A stretch of 64,000 nucleotides of DNA, taken from assembly GCF_964253915.1 (NCBI RefSeq), contig NZ_CAXUSG020000001.1:186001-250000 (forward strand), read 5' to 3'. Below the pieces are notes generated by a model, which saw only the letters and a program-made list of their open reading frames with translations, was not told where the DNA came from and did no database searches. Source of the DNA: Metarhizobium sp964253915. Its GTDB lineage: Bacteria > Pseudomonadota > Alphaproteobacteria > Rhizobiales > Rhizobiaceae. The position numbers and the translations under genes were made by a program. Below, piece after piece: positions 17,700 through 26,589 of the stretch (its first letter is position 1; each line of letters opens with the position of its first letter).

Positions 17700-18560
17700 T
17701 CAAGCGTACCAGATGCCGTCGGCAATGGCGGTGGAAACGCCGGTGACATTCTCGTTGCTCTCGGAGAAGCCGACCAGCACCTCCGCCTTGGAGACGCCGT
17801 CGTTCAGGCGGCCTGCCCAGTAGCTGATACCAGCGGTTTCGCCGGCGCGGCCGAGCACGTTTTCATAGAGTTTCTGCACGAATTCGAGGTTGGTGGGATC
17901 GGCGCCGTAGATCGACTTGAATTCGGCAGAGCCGATGAAGCCCGACGCGACCTCCAGAAGCGCCTTGCCGCCATCCATGGATTTGATCCAGTAGGACAGT
18001 CCCGCCGTATCCGGCGTCCGGTCGAAGGCGGCCTGGTAGATGCGGTAGGACTGGCCGGCGGAGCCATCGAAGTCGAAGGCGAGGATGCCGTCCTGAAACT
18101 GCAGGCGCTCGATGCCGACCTGCTGGAACTCGTATCCGGCGCCATGCACCGTGACCTTGTTCGTCGCGGCATCGTAGGTGACGCTGACGTCGGAAAAGAT
18201 CTTGGCGATGGTTGCGAAGTCGAGATCGCCGGTCGCCGGGCCGGGATCGACCGGGCCGCCGGTGTTGAATTCCGGAATATCCTTCAGCAGCGTCGTCGAG
18301 GGATATTTTGCAAGCAGGGCGTCGATGGAGGCAATGAATTCGGCTTTGCCGATCTCGAAGAGTTGCGGGTTCTTTTCCAGTTCCTGCCGGGCGAGATCAA
18401 GATTGCTTTCGATTTCGGGGGTCCACTGGTTGAAGGATTTGAGAAGTTCCTCCACCTTGTCGAAGAGTGCGCCGAAATCCGTAATATTGAGACCGGCGAC
18501 ACCCGATTTCGCCAATTGAATAAAACCGGCGAGATCGCCGATTGTCATTTCTACTGCCAT
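17700..18560 (-). CDS. DUF4214-domain protein, probable type I-secreted protein
   Basis: 286 residues starting at an ATG with AGGAGG at ideal distance. Residues about 1-110 are predicted mostly helical, with no signal peptide or membrane segment. The C-terminal ~125 residues hold two DUF4214-like repeats (SYRIYQAAFDRTPDTAGLSYW and LYENVLGRAGETAGISYW begin them) and end in ADGIWYA. The same C-terminal module ends the two metalloproteases at 58.2 and 59.8 kb. DUF4214 modules occur in exported RTX/S-layer-type proteins, so type I secretion is inferred; no transporter is encoded nearby. The role is unknown. It is divergent from a sensor kinase gene. Confidence 0.8.
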   Translation of the reverse strand: MAVEMTIGDLAGFIQLAKSGVAGLNITDFGALFDKVEELLKSFNQWTPEIESNLDLARQELEKNPQLFEIGKAEFIASIDALLAKYPSTTLLKDIPEFNTGGPVDPGPATGDLDFATIAKIFSDVSVTYDAATNKVTVHGAGYEFQQVGIERLQFQDGILAFDFDGSAGQSYRIYQAAFDRTPDTAGLSYWIKSMDGGKALLEVASGFIGSAEFKSIYGADPTNLEFVQKLYENVLGRAGETAGISYWAGRLNDGVSKAEVLVGFSESNENVTGVSTAIADGIWYA

Positions 18561-18971
18561 TTTCAAGCCTCCTTTTGTTGCGGCGAGTAGAAACGCGGCG
18601 GTTTTTCCTGTCAATTTTACAGCCGTGCAATTTACGGCAAAACAACGTCACCTCACCCGAACGGGTGATGCAGGGCCGGAGCGCGAATGATGTTGTTCGT
18701 TCTACTGAAGAGATACGGTTGTCAAAGCTTCTCAAGACGTTAAGGTAATCTTAGGATGCGATGCCGCAGCGGTCGGGCACGATGCCCCGCGGAGAGGTGC
18801 TTTTGGGCGGCAGTGGAGCATATGCAATGAAGGATTGTAAATTCTTCCGTAGGCAATCGCCCGATTGGTCGGGTGTGGAGGATGGTGGCGCTTTGCAGCG
18901 GCAGAATGATTCCGGCAGTGGTTTCATCCCGGCCCGCAGGCCAGGAAATTCAAGACGGGTCTAAGTCAACG
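18561..18971. other. Divergent intergenic region, DUF4214 gene / histidine kinase gene
   Basis: 411 bases without a convincing gene. It should hold the promoters of both divergent genes. The only clear element is the inverted repeat TCACCCG-AA-CGGGTGA at 18653-18668, about 93 bases upstream of the DUF4214 start, which could be a regulator site. Confidence 0.5.
18653..18668. promoter_or_regulatory. Inverted repeat, possible operator
   Basis: Two 7-base arms TCACCCG and CGGGTGA separated by AA, located between the divergent DUF4214 and sensor kinase genes. A binding protein is not identified; the neighbouring response regulator is one candidate. Confidence 0.35.
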
Positions 18972-21194
18972 ATGCTCGCTCCCGTCTCCCGGCTTTTCCT
19001 GTTCATCGTCATGATCGCGCTTGCGATCTTTTTCACCTGTGCGCTCGCCTTGAACCAGCCGGCCAGCCATCTCGGCCTGGCGGTTGCCGAGAAGCGATTG
19101 GCGGATGGCGGTTTTGCCGGCGTGGTCGATGGCCGCCCCGCCGCGATTTTCGGTCTTGTGCGCGGCGCATCCGGCGTCCAGGTCCCGGACCTTTCTTCTG
19201 CCGCCGGCTTCGAACGATATGCGGCGGAACGACCGGACGACGCCATCGTCTTCGAGGCGGACGATTTCATCGAAGAACCGGACATGTTCGCCTCCTATGC
19301 GGCCAGCACCCGGTTCATGGCGCGTCAGGGCGTTTTGGCGGATATCCTGCGTGGTCCGTTCACGGTCGTTCACAGAGCCGGTGTCGATGCGCCGCTGGCC
19401 GCCACGCAGATATTGCCGGCGCCGGATCGTGATCTGCCCGAACTGGGATCGGATTTCTTCGTTCAGATCGGCGCGGCCTCCTGCATGCTGCTGATTGCCG
19501 CATTTCTGGTGACCCTGCGCCCCGGAAACGGTCCGGCGCTGGCCTTTGCCGTGTCGGGGCTCGGAGCGGCAGTCGCGGCGCTGACCGCGGCGATCTACAG
19601 CTCGCGTGATATCGCGCTGGATGTCTCCCTTTTCAGGACACTGTCGGTCTTCAACCAGATCAGCACGTTCCTGTTCGGCATCGGCGTCATCTACCTGTTT
19701 GCCAGCTATCCCGTCCGGCTCGTCGACTGGCGGCGGCTGTGGCCGGTGCCGCTCGTCTGCGCGCTGCTCATCGTCGCTTATCGCCTGCAGCTTCTGCCGC
19801 ACGCCTGGGTGACGCCGCATAACGGCATCGTCCTGCTTCTGATCGGCATCGTTGCCTTGGTCGTTGCCCAGTATCGCGCTACACGCGGCAATCCCGCCGA
19901 CCGCGCCGTGATGCTGTGGCTCGGCATGTCGGTGTTGACCGGTGCCGGTTCCTTCGTGCTGTTCGTCACCGTACCGGCCGTCATGGGGCTGGATGTCGTG
20001 CTGTCGCAGAGCGTCGCCTTCATTCCATTGGCAGCGATCTATGCCGGAACCGCTGTCGGTATTGCACGGTATCGCCTGTTCGATCTTGGCCGCTGGGCCT
20101 ATCGCCTAGGCTTTTATACGCTCGCGATCATGCTGATCGTTGCCGCAGACCTGGCGATCGCCTTTGCGCTGCGGTTGTCGCCGTCCAATTCGCTGGGCGC
20201 CGCGGTTCTTCTGGCCGGTTTTGTCTACATCGTATTTCGCGATCTGGCGCTGCGCCGCGTGCTGGCCCAGCGTGAGCCGGAGATCGTCGGTCTCTACCGC
20301 CAGACCAATGCGGTGGCATTCCAGCCTTCGGCCACCGGCAAGGAGGAAAACTGGGTGCGCATGATCACCGGGCATTTCAATCCGATGGCCAGCGAATTCC
20401 TCGGCCGGTCGGATGACGGCAAACCCGGCCTGCTGGAAGAGGGGCTGGGCCTTGCCATTCCGGCCTATCCCTGGTCGCGCGCCATGACGCTGCGGCTGGC
20501 CGAAAGGGGGGGCCGGCTGTTCAACAAGCGCGACCTGGAACTGGTGGAGCAGCTTGCCGGCCTGGTGCAATCCGCCGAAAGCGATCGCCTTTCCTACGAG
20601 CAGGGTGTGCTGGAAGAGCGCCAGCGCATCGCCATGGATCTGCACGACGATGTCGGCGCCCGGCTGCTGTCGGGGCTGCATGCCCGCAACGAGGCGCACC
20701 GGCAGGAATCGATCATGGATGCCCTTTCGGATATCCGGCAGATTTCCAGTGGGCTTGTCGGCCGCGATGTCGTGCTGTCGGAATTCATCGGGCATCTGCG
20801 CCATGAAACGCGCAACCGCGCCGAAATGCACGGTTTTTCGCTGGACTGGCCGCTCACCGCCGCCGACGATTCGGAACGCATCCTCGCCTACCAGGTCCAT
20901 CGCAATTTTAATGCGGCGCATCGTGAAGCGCTGTCGAATGCGCTGAAGCACGGCCTGCCCGGCAAGATCACGGTGCGGACCGAGGAGAACGAAGGGCAGC
21001 TCATTCACGAAATCAGCAATGCTTCCGGCGCCCCCGAAGATGCCGCGCCTTATCGGGAAGGGCGGCGCCTCGGATCCGACAACATCCGGCTCCGGGCGAC
21101 GAAGCTCAATGGCAGCGCCGAGACGGAATGGCGTGACGGCCGCTTCGTGCTGCGATTGGTCCTGCCGTTGGCACCGACCGGTGCGGGGGAATAA
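18972..21194 (+). CDS. Membrane sensor histidine kinase (HisKA_3 / NarL type)
   Basis: 740 residues. A first membrane helix (FLFIVMIALAIFFTCALAL) is followed by about 140 residues likely periplasmic, then a block of about nine hydrophobic helices up to residue ~420. A GAF-like linker leads to the dimerisation segment EERQRIAMDLHDDVGARLL, with the phospho-accepting His at residue 558, and a GHKL ATPase domain with REALSNALKHG. The G box is degenerate (RRLGSDNIRLRATKLNG). The ATG at 18972 is chosen because the first helix follows at once; its ribosome-binding site is weak. The response regulator gene starts one base after the stop. Confidence 0.9.
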   Translation: MLAPVSRLFLFIVMIALAIFFTCALALNQPASHLGLAVAEKRLADGGFAGVVDGRPAAIFGLVRGASGVQVPDLSSAAGFERYAAERPDDAIVFEADDFIEEPDMFASYAASTRFMARQGVLADILRGPFTVVHRAGVDAPLAATQILPAPDRDLPELGSDFFVQIGAASCMLLIAAFLVTLRPGNGPALAFAVSGLGAAVAALTAAIYSSRDIALDVSLFRTLSVFNQISTFLFGIGVIYLFASYPVRLVDWRRLWPVPLVCALLIVAYRLQLLPHAWVTPHNGIVLLLIGIVALVVAQYRATRGNPADRAVMLWLGMSVLTGAGSFVLFVTVPAVMGLDVVLSQSVAFIPLAAIYAGTAVGIARYRLFDLGRWAYRLGFYTLAIMLIVAADLAIAFALRLSPSNSLGAAVLLAGFVYIVFRDLALRRVLAQREPEIVGLYRQTNAVAFQPSATGKEENWVRMITGHFNPMASEFLGRSDDGKPGLLEEGLGLAIPAYPWSRAMTLRLAERGGRLFNKRDLELVEQLAGLVQSAESDRLSYEQGVLEERQRIAMDLHDDVGARLLSGLHARNEAHRQESIMDALSDIRQISSGLVGRDVVLSEFIGHLRHETRNRAEMHGFSLDWPLTAADDSERILAYQVHRNFNAAHREALSNALKHGLPGKITVRTEENEGQLIHEISNASGAPEDAAPYREGRRLGSDNIRLRATKLNGSAETEWRDGRFVLRLVLPLAPTGAGE

Positions 21195-21195
21195 C

Positions 21196-21876
21196 ATGGA
21201 CGTGGTCTCGGCTCGCAATGTCATCGTCGTCGAAGACAACCGGGAAACCCGTCAGTGGATCTGCGACACGCTGCGTCATCATTTCGACCGCGCCAATCCG
21301 TTGCCTGCCGCCACCTGCGAGGAGGCCGAAGCCATCCTGGCCGATGCGGAAGCGCATGGACGCAAGATCGACCTGGCGCTGGTCGACATCAACCTGCCCG
21401 ATGGCAGCGGCATCGCCATCATTCAGCGGATCGCCCGCAGTTTTCCGGAAACGCTTCCCGTCGTGGTGACGATCTTCGAGGACGACGCGACGCTGTTCAA
21501 TGCGCTGGCCGCCGGTGCGCGCGGTTATGTGCTCAAGGGGGTGCGGACCGAAAGCCTGGTGGAGCAGATCCGGCGCATCGAGCAGGACGAACCGCCGATC
21601 TCGCCGCAGATCGCCCATCGTATCCTTGCCTATTTCCGTGGAAAACTGCCGCAGGTGCCGGCGCAGGAGACGGTAGAGAGCACCGAGCGGCTGACGCAAA
21701 GGGAAGTCGAGATCCTCCGCCTGCTCGGCAAGGGCCTGACCGCGGTGGATATCAGCGTCGCGCTCGGCATTTCCCGCAATACCTGCGCCACCCACATCAA
21801 GGCGATCTATCGCAAGCTCGGCATCTCCACCCGGGCCGAGGCGGCACTCGAGGCGAGCCGTCGCGGCCTTGTCTAG
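21196..21876 (+). CDS. Response regulator, NarL/LuxR type
   Basis: 226 residues. The receiver domain has the acidic pair in VVEDN, the phospho-acceptor Asp in LALVDINLPDGSG, and the conserved Lys in GYVLKG. The C-terminal LuxR-type helix-turn-helix is LTQREVEILRLLGKGLTAVDIS with VALGISRNTCATHIKAIYRKL. GGGGGA precedes the ATG. It is coupled to the upstream kinase by a one-base gap, so the two form a cognate pair. Targets are unknown; the divergent DUF4214 gene is a natural candidate. Confidence 0.94.
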   Translation: MDVVSARNVIVVEDNRETRQWICDTLRHHFDRANPLPAATCEEAEAILADAEAHGRKIDLALVDINLPDGSGIAIIQRIARSFPETLPVVVTIFEDDATLFNALAAGARGYVLKGVRTESLVEQIRRIEQDEPPISPQIAHRILAYFRGKLPQVPAQETVESTERLTQREVEILRLLGKGLTAVDISVALGISRNTCATHIKAIYRKLGISTRAEAALEASRRGLV

Positions 21877-21968
21877 GGGAGGCGTGATGCCGGCGGGCAA
21901 GGTTCTGGCAAACGGGCGGCTTTTACCCTAGTATCGTCGGTTTACTGCGCCGCAAACGGAGTCCGATA

Positions 21969-22451
21969 TTGAGCGTTGCCTTCGTCAAGGAAGAGAGTGC
22001 CGAAGCTGCTTCCGAAACCCTTCTGCCCGACCGCCCCATCTCGCCCCACCCCAACCTGGTGACCCAGGCCGGCTTGCAGGCGCTGGAGCATCAATTGCGG
22101 CTGGCACGCGAAGCCTATGATGCGTCAGGTTCGATCGAGGATGTGAACGAGCGGCGACGGCAAGCGTCCGGACCGCTCCGGGATCTGCGTTATCTCACCG
22201 AGCGCGTCCGCACCGCCCAGGTCATGCCCGATCCGGCATCCGCCGATATCGTCGCCTTCGCAAGCACGGTGACGTTCCACCGGGACGACGGGCGGGTGCA
22301 GACCTATCGTATCGTCGGCGAGGACGAGGCCGACCCCAAGGCCGGCTCGATTTCCTACGTGTCGCCGGTGGCGCGGCTGCTGATGGGCAAGGCCGTCGGG
22401 GATGTCGTCACCGTCAGCGGTCAGGAAATCGAGATCGTCGCCATCGCCTGA
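21969..22451 (+). CDS. GreA/GreB-family transcription elongation factor-like protein
   Basis: 160 residues starting at TTG behind CGGAG (7-base spacer); no better start is in frame. The N-terminal half contains LVTQAGLQALEHQLRLAREAY, similar to the Gre coiled-coil start, and the C-terminal half is a GreA/GreB C-terminal domain (ADIVAFASTVTF...YRIVGEDEADPKAGSISYVSPVARLLMGKAVGD). It probably acts on RNA polymerase, but the coiled coil looks shortened compared with true GreA, so cleavage-factor activity is uncertain. The MYG1-family gene follows after 141 bases. Confidence 0.85.
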   Translation: MSVAFVKEESAEAASETLLPDRPISPHPNLVTQAGLQALEHQLRLAREAYDASGSIEDVNERRRQASGPLRDLRYLTERVRTAQVMPDPASADIVAFASTVTFHRDDGRVQTYRIVGEDEADPKAGSISYVSPVARLLMGKAVGDVVTVSGQEIEIVAIA

Positions 22452-22592
22452 ACGCATCCTCATGCTCTCAAGCCGGCAACAGCGCGGATGAAAAACGCGT
22501 TCCCGGCAATTGGCGCATTGAGACGGCCGGCAACACAGGCTATCCACGGTGCACAGAAACCGGTCCTGCCACGAACGAAGGCTCATTGCCGC

Positions 22593-23522
22593 ATGATTCC
22601 AGATTTCCTCGTCACCCATTCCGGTGGCTTCCATGCCGACGAACTTCTGTCCAGCGTCGTCCTGACCCGGCTTTTCCCGCAGGCCCGGCTGGTCCGCAGC
22701 CGCGCGCCCGAATGGATCACCGCCGGCGCGGACCGGATCATCTATGACGTAGGCGGCGCCTATGATGCGGAAGGCGGGATCTTCGATCACCACCAGCGCG
22801 GCGCGCCAGTGCGCGAAGATGGCCAACCCTACAGTTCCTTCGGACTGATCTGGAAACACTACGGCCGTGCCTACCTTTCCGCCCTCGGCGTGCCGGACGC
22901 GCATGCCGAAATGATGCATGCGTCCTTCGATGCCAAATTCGTGCTGCCGGTCGACCTGATGGACAATGGCGCGCTCAATCCTTCCGTCGCCGGCCCGTTG
23001 GCTGACCTGACGTTTCCGGCACTGATCGAAACGTTGAAGCCCGTCTTCGACGACAACGAGCCGGGTGCGGACGACCGCGCCTTCCAGGCGGCGCTTTCCA
23101 TTGCGCGCAGTTTCGTGGAAGCGGGCCTGGCGCAGAGTGCCGCGAAATTGCGGGCAGAAAGCCTGGTCTTCCAGGCCATCGAGGCGGCCGGTCCTTCGCA
23201 TGTCGTCGAATTGCCGATGGGCATGCCGTTCCGCGCGGCCATCGTCAAGGCCGGCGCCGATCACCTGCTGTTCGTCGTCCACCCGCGCGACAGGGACTGG
23301 TGCCTGACCGGCATCCGCCGCGCCGACGAGGGTTTCGAGCTGCGCGCCGACCTGCCGGCGGCCTGGGCCGGGTTGAGCAACGGCGAGCTGGAAGCGGTTT
23401 GCGGCGTCGAGGGCGCAAGCTTCTGTCACAAGGGTCTGTTCATCGCCGCTGCCAAAACCCGTGAGGCGGCTCTGGCGATGGCCGAGCTGGCCGTTCGTGA
23501 GGCGTTGTCGTCTGCTTCCTGA
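22593..23522 (+). CDS. MYG1-family protein (predicted metal-dependent hydrolase)
   Basis: 309 residues. The N-terminal THSGGFHADELLSSVVLTRLFP and the segment YDVGGAYDAEGGIFDHHQRG contain the DHH-like metal-binding residues of the UPF0160/MYG1 family, and DLMDNG follows. Eukaryotic MYG1 has been described as an exonuclease; bacterial members are uncharacterised. The start MIPDFLVTHSGGFH is set by homology, since 35 in-frame residues upstream look non-coding. No partner gene is evident. Confidence 0.88.
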   Translation: MIPDFLVTHSGGFHADELLSSVVLTRLFPQARLVRSRAPEWITAGADRIIYDVGGAYDAEGGIFDHHQRGAPVREDGQPYSSFGLIWKHYGRAYLSALGVPDAHAEMMHASFDAKFVLPVDLMDNGALNPSVAGPLADLTFPALIETLKPVFDDNEPGADDRAFQAALSIARSFVEAGLAQSAAKLRAESLVFQAIEAAGPSHVVELPMGMPFRAAIVKAGADHLLFVVHPRDRDWCLTGIRRADEGFELRADLPAAWAGLSNGELEAVCGVEGASFCHKGLFIAAAKTREAALAMAELAVREALSSAS

Positions 23523-23656
23523 CCAGCCGGGATTGTCATCGCCAATCCTTGACCACCCCTTTGGCCCTTGAACGGCGCGCAAGACTTCTTAAGTGAAGCT
23601 TACCGAGGCTTCATGAGCTCGGCACGTCACAAGGACTTTGAAAGTAGGTGGCCGAT

Positions 23657-23947
23657 ATGGAACGCAGAGAAGTAACCATCCGAGACCTCAGCGTCGCCGA
23701 ACGCGAGGAAATCTTCGTCACGATTGCCCAGACGCTGGAAGGCAATGCCCGTGAGGCGCTGGTCGAGGGCGACAAGCAATTCGCGCAGCTTTCCAACAAC
23801 ATGGCGGAGGCGATCCGTATCAATGTGGAAGAGCTGTCGCGCAACGATCCCGATACGGCCGAACGCGTGCTGCAGCAGGCGGCTGCCATCATCTCCAAGT
23901 TCAAGGCCGGCCATCCCCACCAGATGCCGAGCACGGCGATCCACTGA
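23657..23947 (+). CDS. Small conserved protein, unknown function
   Basis: 96 residues (99 if the GTG at 23648 is used). The ATG has AGGTGG five bases upstream. The protein is charged and almost entirely helical (VAEREEIFVTIAQTLEGNA, LSRNDPDTAERVLQQAAAII), with no membrane segment, signal or recognisable domain. It is transcribed toward the convergent Crp/Fnr-type gene. Codon use is like its neighbours, which supports it being real. Confidence 0.7.
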   Translation: MERREVTIRDLSVAEREEIFVTIAQTLEGNAREALVEGDKQFAQLSNNMAEAIRINVEELSRNDPDTAERVLQQAAAIISKFKAGHPHQMPSTAIH

Positions 23948-24028
23948 CACGCGGTCGCAGGATGGCGCGGGCGACGGGCAATACGCCTGCTGCCCGAACG
24001 CCGGTGCCCGAAGGCCGGACGCAAGGCG

Positions 24029-24808
24029 TCAGCGGCTCTCCACTCTCTGGCTGAGATAGGTCGGATCGAACTGTGCCAGCGCTTCCAGGCGCGGCCAGTC
24101 GAGAATGGTGATGGTCTGGTTGACCCACGTCAGCAGGCCATCCCGACGCAGCGGTTGCAGCGTCTTGTTGAGGTGGACAACGGATATGCCGAGCACATCG
24201 GCGAGTTCCACCTGCGTCAGCGGAAAATGGAAGCTGAAGTCATCCGTCTTCTTCACCGCCTTCAGCCGCACGAAAAGTTCGCAGACCAGATGGGCAAGAT
24301 GTGCCCTCTTCGAGCGCCGCCCCATGGCGACGATCCATTCGCGATGAATGGCTCCGTCGATCAGCGTATCCAGCCACAAAAGCCGCGACAGATGCGGTTG
24401 GGATTCCGTAATATCCTTCAGGTAGGAATGGTCGGCAAAACCGACATGGCACGGCGACAGTGCGATGATGCCGTGATCCATGGTCTTCAGCAGGAAGGCA
24501 TGCAGGTCCATGAAATCGCCGGCGACATGCAGCGCCGTGATCTGTCGCGTGCCATCGGCCATGAATTTGTAGCGCGCGGCAAACCCGTCCAGCAGCACGG
24601 CGCTCTGTGTCGGGCGCGAACCTTCACTGACGATATCCTCGTCGACGAGGAAAAACCGGTCTCGGGTCACGATTTGCCTGAGGATCGCCTGTTCCGCGTT
24701 TGTCAGCACGTCGCGATTCGACAGATTCAATAACAGCGACTCGATCAAAGTATGTCCCGCCAATAGGTATATGGCGCGTCGGGTAATGCATGTGGAGCGG
24801 GCGCACAT
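24029..24808 (-). CDS. Crp/Fnr-family transcriptional regulator
   Basis: Up to 259 residues. A cyclic-nucleotide-binding-type beta-roll spans about residues 45-150 (DEDIVSEGSRPTQSAVLLDGFAARY and DFMDLHAFLL are parts), followed by a helix and a C-terminal winged helix-turn-helix with LTQVELADVLGISVVHLNKTLQPLRRDGL. No Fnr-type N-terminal Cys cluster is present. The true start is unsure: the upstream ATG at 24808 is used here, but TTG codons at 24763 or 24748, the latter behind GGGA, are at least as likely. The ligand is unknown. Confidence 0.85.
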   Translation of the reverse strand: MCARSTCITRRAIYLLAGHTLIESLLLNLSNRDVLTNAEQAILRQIVTRDRFFLVDEDIVSEGSRPTQSAVLLDGFAARYKFMADGTRQITALHVAGDFMDLHAFLLKTMDHGIIALSPCHVGFADHSYLKDITESQPHLSRLLWLDTLIDGAIHREWIVAMGRRSKRAHLAHLVCELFVRLKAVKKTDDFSFHFPLTQVELADVLGISVVHLNKTLQPLRRDGLLTWVNQTITILDWPRLEALAQFDPTYLSQRVESR

Positions 24809-24991
24809 TTAACTTTTATATGTCGTGAAGGATTTCCCGTTAAATATTAAGCCTTTCGATCATTTGGCGATTTTGCGGACAGTTTTCGTTTATCCGGCGG
24901 CCTGCGCATGTGATTTTCAATGCGATCGCGATTCCGCCTGTCGCGATTATGCAGTAGGGTCGCGGCCTGTTTCTGGTCGCGGATCTTTTTC

Positions 24992-26212
24992 ATGACACTT
25001 TCCGGCAAGCGTATCCTCCTCATCATCTCCGGCGGCATTGCGGCCTACAAGAGCCTCGATCTGATCCGCCGCCTGCGCGAACGGGGTGCCGGCGTTCGGC
25101 CGCTGATGACGGCCGGTGCGCAGCAGTTCATCACGCCGCTTGCGGTCGGCGCGCTGGCCGCCGACCATGTCTTTACCGACCTGTTTTCCCGCGAGGACGA
25201 GCAGGATGTCGGCCATATCCGGCTGGCGCGCGACTGCGACCTGATCCTGGTGGCGCCTGCCACGGCCGACCTGATGGCGAAGATGGCCAACGGCCTGGCC
25301 GACGATCTCGCCTCCACCGTGCTGCTTGCCGCCGCCAAGCCGGTACTGATCGCCCCGGCGATGAACCCGGTGATGTGGGCTGCTGCCGCCACGCGCCGCA
25401 ATGTCGCGACCTTGAAAAATGACGGCATCCGTTTCATCGGTCCTGCCGCCGGCGAGATGGCCGAAAGCGGCGAAGCCGGTATTGGCAGGATGGCGGAACC
25501 GCTCGAGATCGTCGCTGCCGTGGAAAGCCTTCTCGACATCAGGCCGAAGCCGCTCGCTGGCCGCACGGCGATTGTCACGTCCGGGCCGACGCACGAGCCG
25601 ATCGATCCGGTGCGTTATATTGCCAACCGCTCCTCCGGCCGCCAGGGCCATGCGATTGCCGCCGCGCTGGCGGCGCTCGGCGCCGAGGTAACCCTGGTCT
25701 CCGGCCCGGTGACCATCGCCGACCCGGCCGGCGTGACCACCGTCCATGTCGAACGCGCCGAGGAGATGCGTGACGCCGTGATCTCGCGCCTGCCCGTCGA
25801 TATCGCCGTCATGGTGGCCGCCGTCGCCGACTGGCGGGTCGCCTCCTCTTCGGGACAGAAGATCAAGAAGCAGCCGGGCGAGGCACCGCCGCCGCTGTTG
25901 CTTGCGGAAAATCCGGATATCCTGAAAACGGTCGGCCATCATGAAAACCGGCCGGCGCTGGTGGTCGGTTTTGCCGCCGAAACCCAGTCGGTGGAAGAAA
26001 ACGGCCGGGCAAAGCTCGAGCGCAAGGGTGCCGACATGATCGTCGCCAACGACGTCTCGCCGGAGACCGGCATCATGGGCGGCAGCCGCAACCGGGTGAA
26101 GATCATCAGCCGCGACGGCGTCGCCGACTGGCCGGACCTCCCAAAGGATGCGGTGGCCGAACGCCTTGCGACACTGATTGCCGAAACACTCGGCAGGAAG
26201 GCCGGCGCATGA
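24992..26212 (+). CDS. coaBC: Bifunctional phosphopantothenoylcysteine decarboxylase / phosphopantothenate-cysteine ligase
   Basis: 406 residues, the normal CoaBC length. It carries out two steps of coenzyme A synthesis. The N-terminal flavin-binding CoaC half shows GGIAAYKSLDLIRRL, the active-site His in DVGHIRLARD, and APAMNPVMW. The C-terminal CoaB half begins at TSGPTHEPIDPVRYI and includes NRSSGRQGHA and the lysine-rich KIKKQ. The start MTLSGKRILL is set by homology; the Shine-Dalgarno match is weak. Its last four bases overlap the start of the next gene. Confidence 0.96.
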   Translation: MTLSGKRILLIISGGIAAYKSLDLIRRLRERGAGVRPLMTAGAQQFITPLAVGALAADHVFTDLFSREDEQDVGHIRLARDCDLILVAPATADLMAKMANGLADDLASTVLLAAAKPVLIAPAMNPVMWAAAATRRNVATLKNDGIRFIGPAAGEMAESGEAGIGRMAEPLEIVAAVESLLDIRPKPLAGRTAIVTSGPTHEPIDPVRYIANRSSGRQGHAIAAALAALGAEVTLVSGPVTIADPAGVTTVHVERAEEMRDAVISRLPVDIAVMVAAVADWRVASSSGQKIKKQPGEAPPPLLLAENPDILKTVGHHENRPALVVGFAAETQSVEENGRAKLERKGADMIVANDVSPETGIMGGSRNRVKIISRDGVADWPDLPKDAVAERLATLIAETLGRKAGA

Positions 26213-26589
26213 GCACGGATCTGTTCAGTCGCGATGGGTTCGACGCTTTCCTGTCCGGCCTGCCGGCCGTCTCGTTCGTCGACCAGTGGGAATCGCATGT
26301 CGCCAAGGTCGACGACAAGGTGTTTGCCGCCCTTGGCGACAGCAATTGCAACTGGGGCGACAAGATCGTCATCAAGGTTAGCGAAGAAAGTTTTGAGATC
26401 CTGACGGCGATCGAGGAGATCGGCCAGGCCGCCTATTTCGCCAAGCGCAAATGGGTGTCGATCGGCCGGTCCGCGCCGCTCGGCGAAGACGAATTGCGGC
26501 ATTACATCCGCCGCTCCTACGAACTCGTCGCCGCCGGCCTCACCAAGAAACGCCGCGGCGAACTGGCGATCAGCCTGCCGCTTGCATGA
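26209..26589 (+). CDS. MmcQ/YjbR-family protein
   Basis: 126 residues of the MmcQ/YjbR fold, with KVDDKVFAALGD, ILTAIEEIGQAAYFAKRKWVSI and the C-terminal RRSYELVAAGLTKKRR typical of the family. These small proteins resemble DNA-binding folds but their role is not established. The ATG overlaps the coaBC stop (ATGA), indicating translational coupling. Its 3' end overlaps the convergent amidotransferase gene by 20 bases. Confidence 0.85.
   Translation: MSTDLFSRDGFDAFLSGLPAVSFVDQWESHVAKVDDKVFAALGDSNCNWGDKIVIKVSEESFEILTAIEEIGQAAYFAKRKWVSIGRSAPLGEDELRHYIRRSYELVAAGLTKKRRGELAISLPLA

Noticed and set aside
18761..18964. Small open frame between the DUF4214 and kinase genes
   Set aside because: No good start signal and low-complexity translation; treated as non-coding promoter region.
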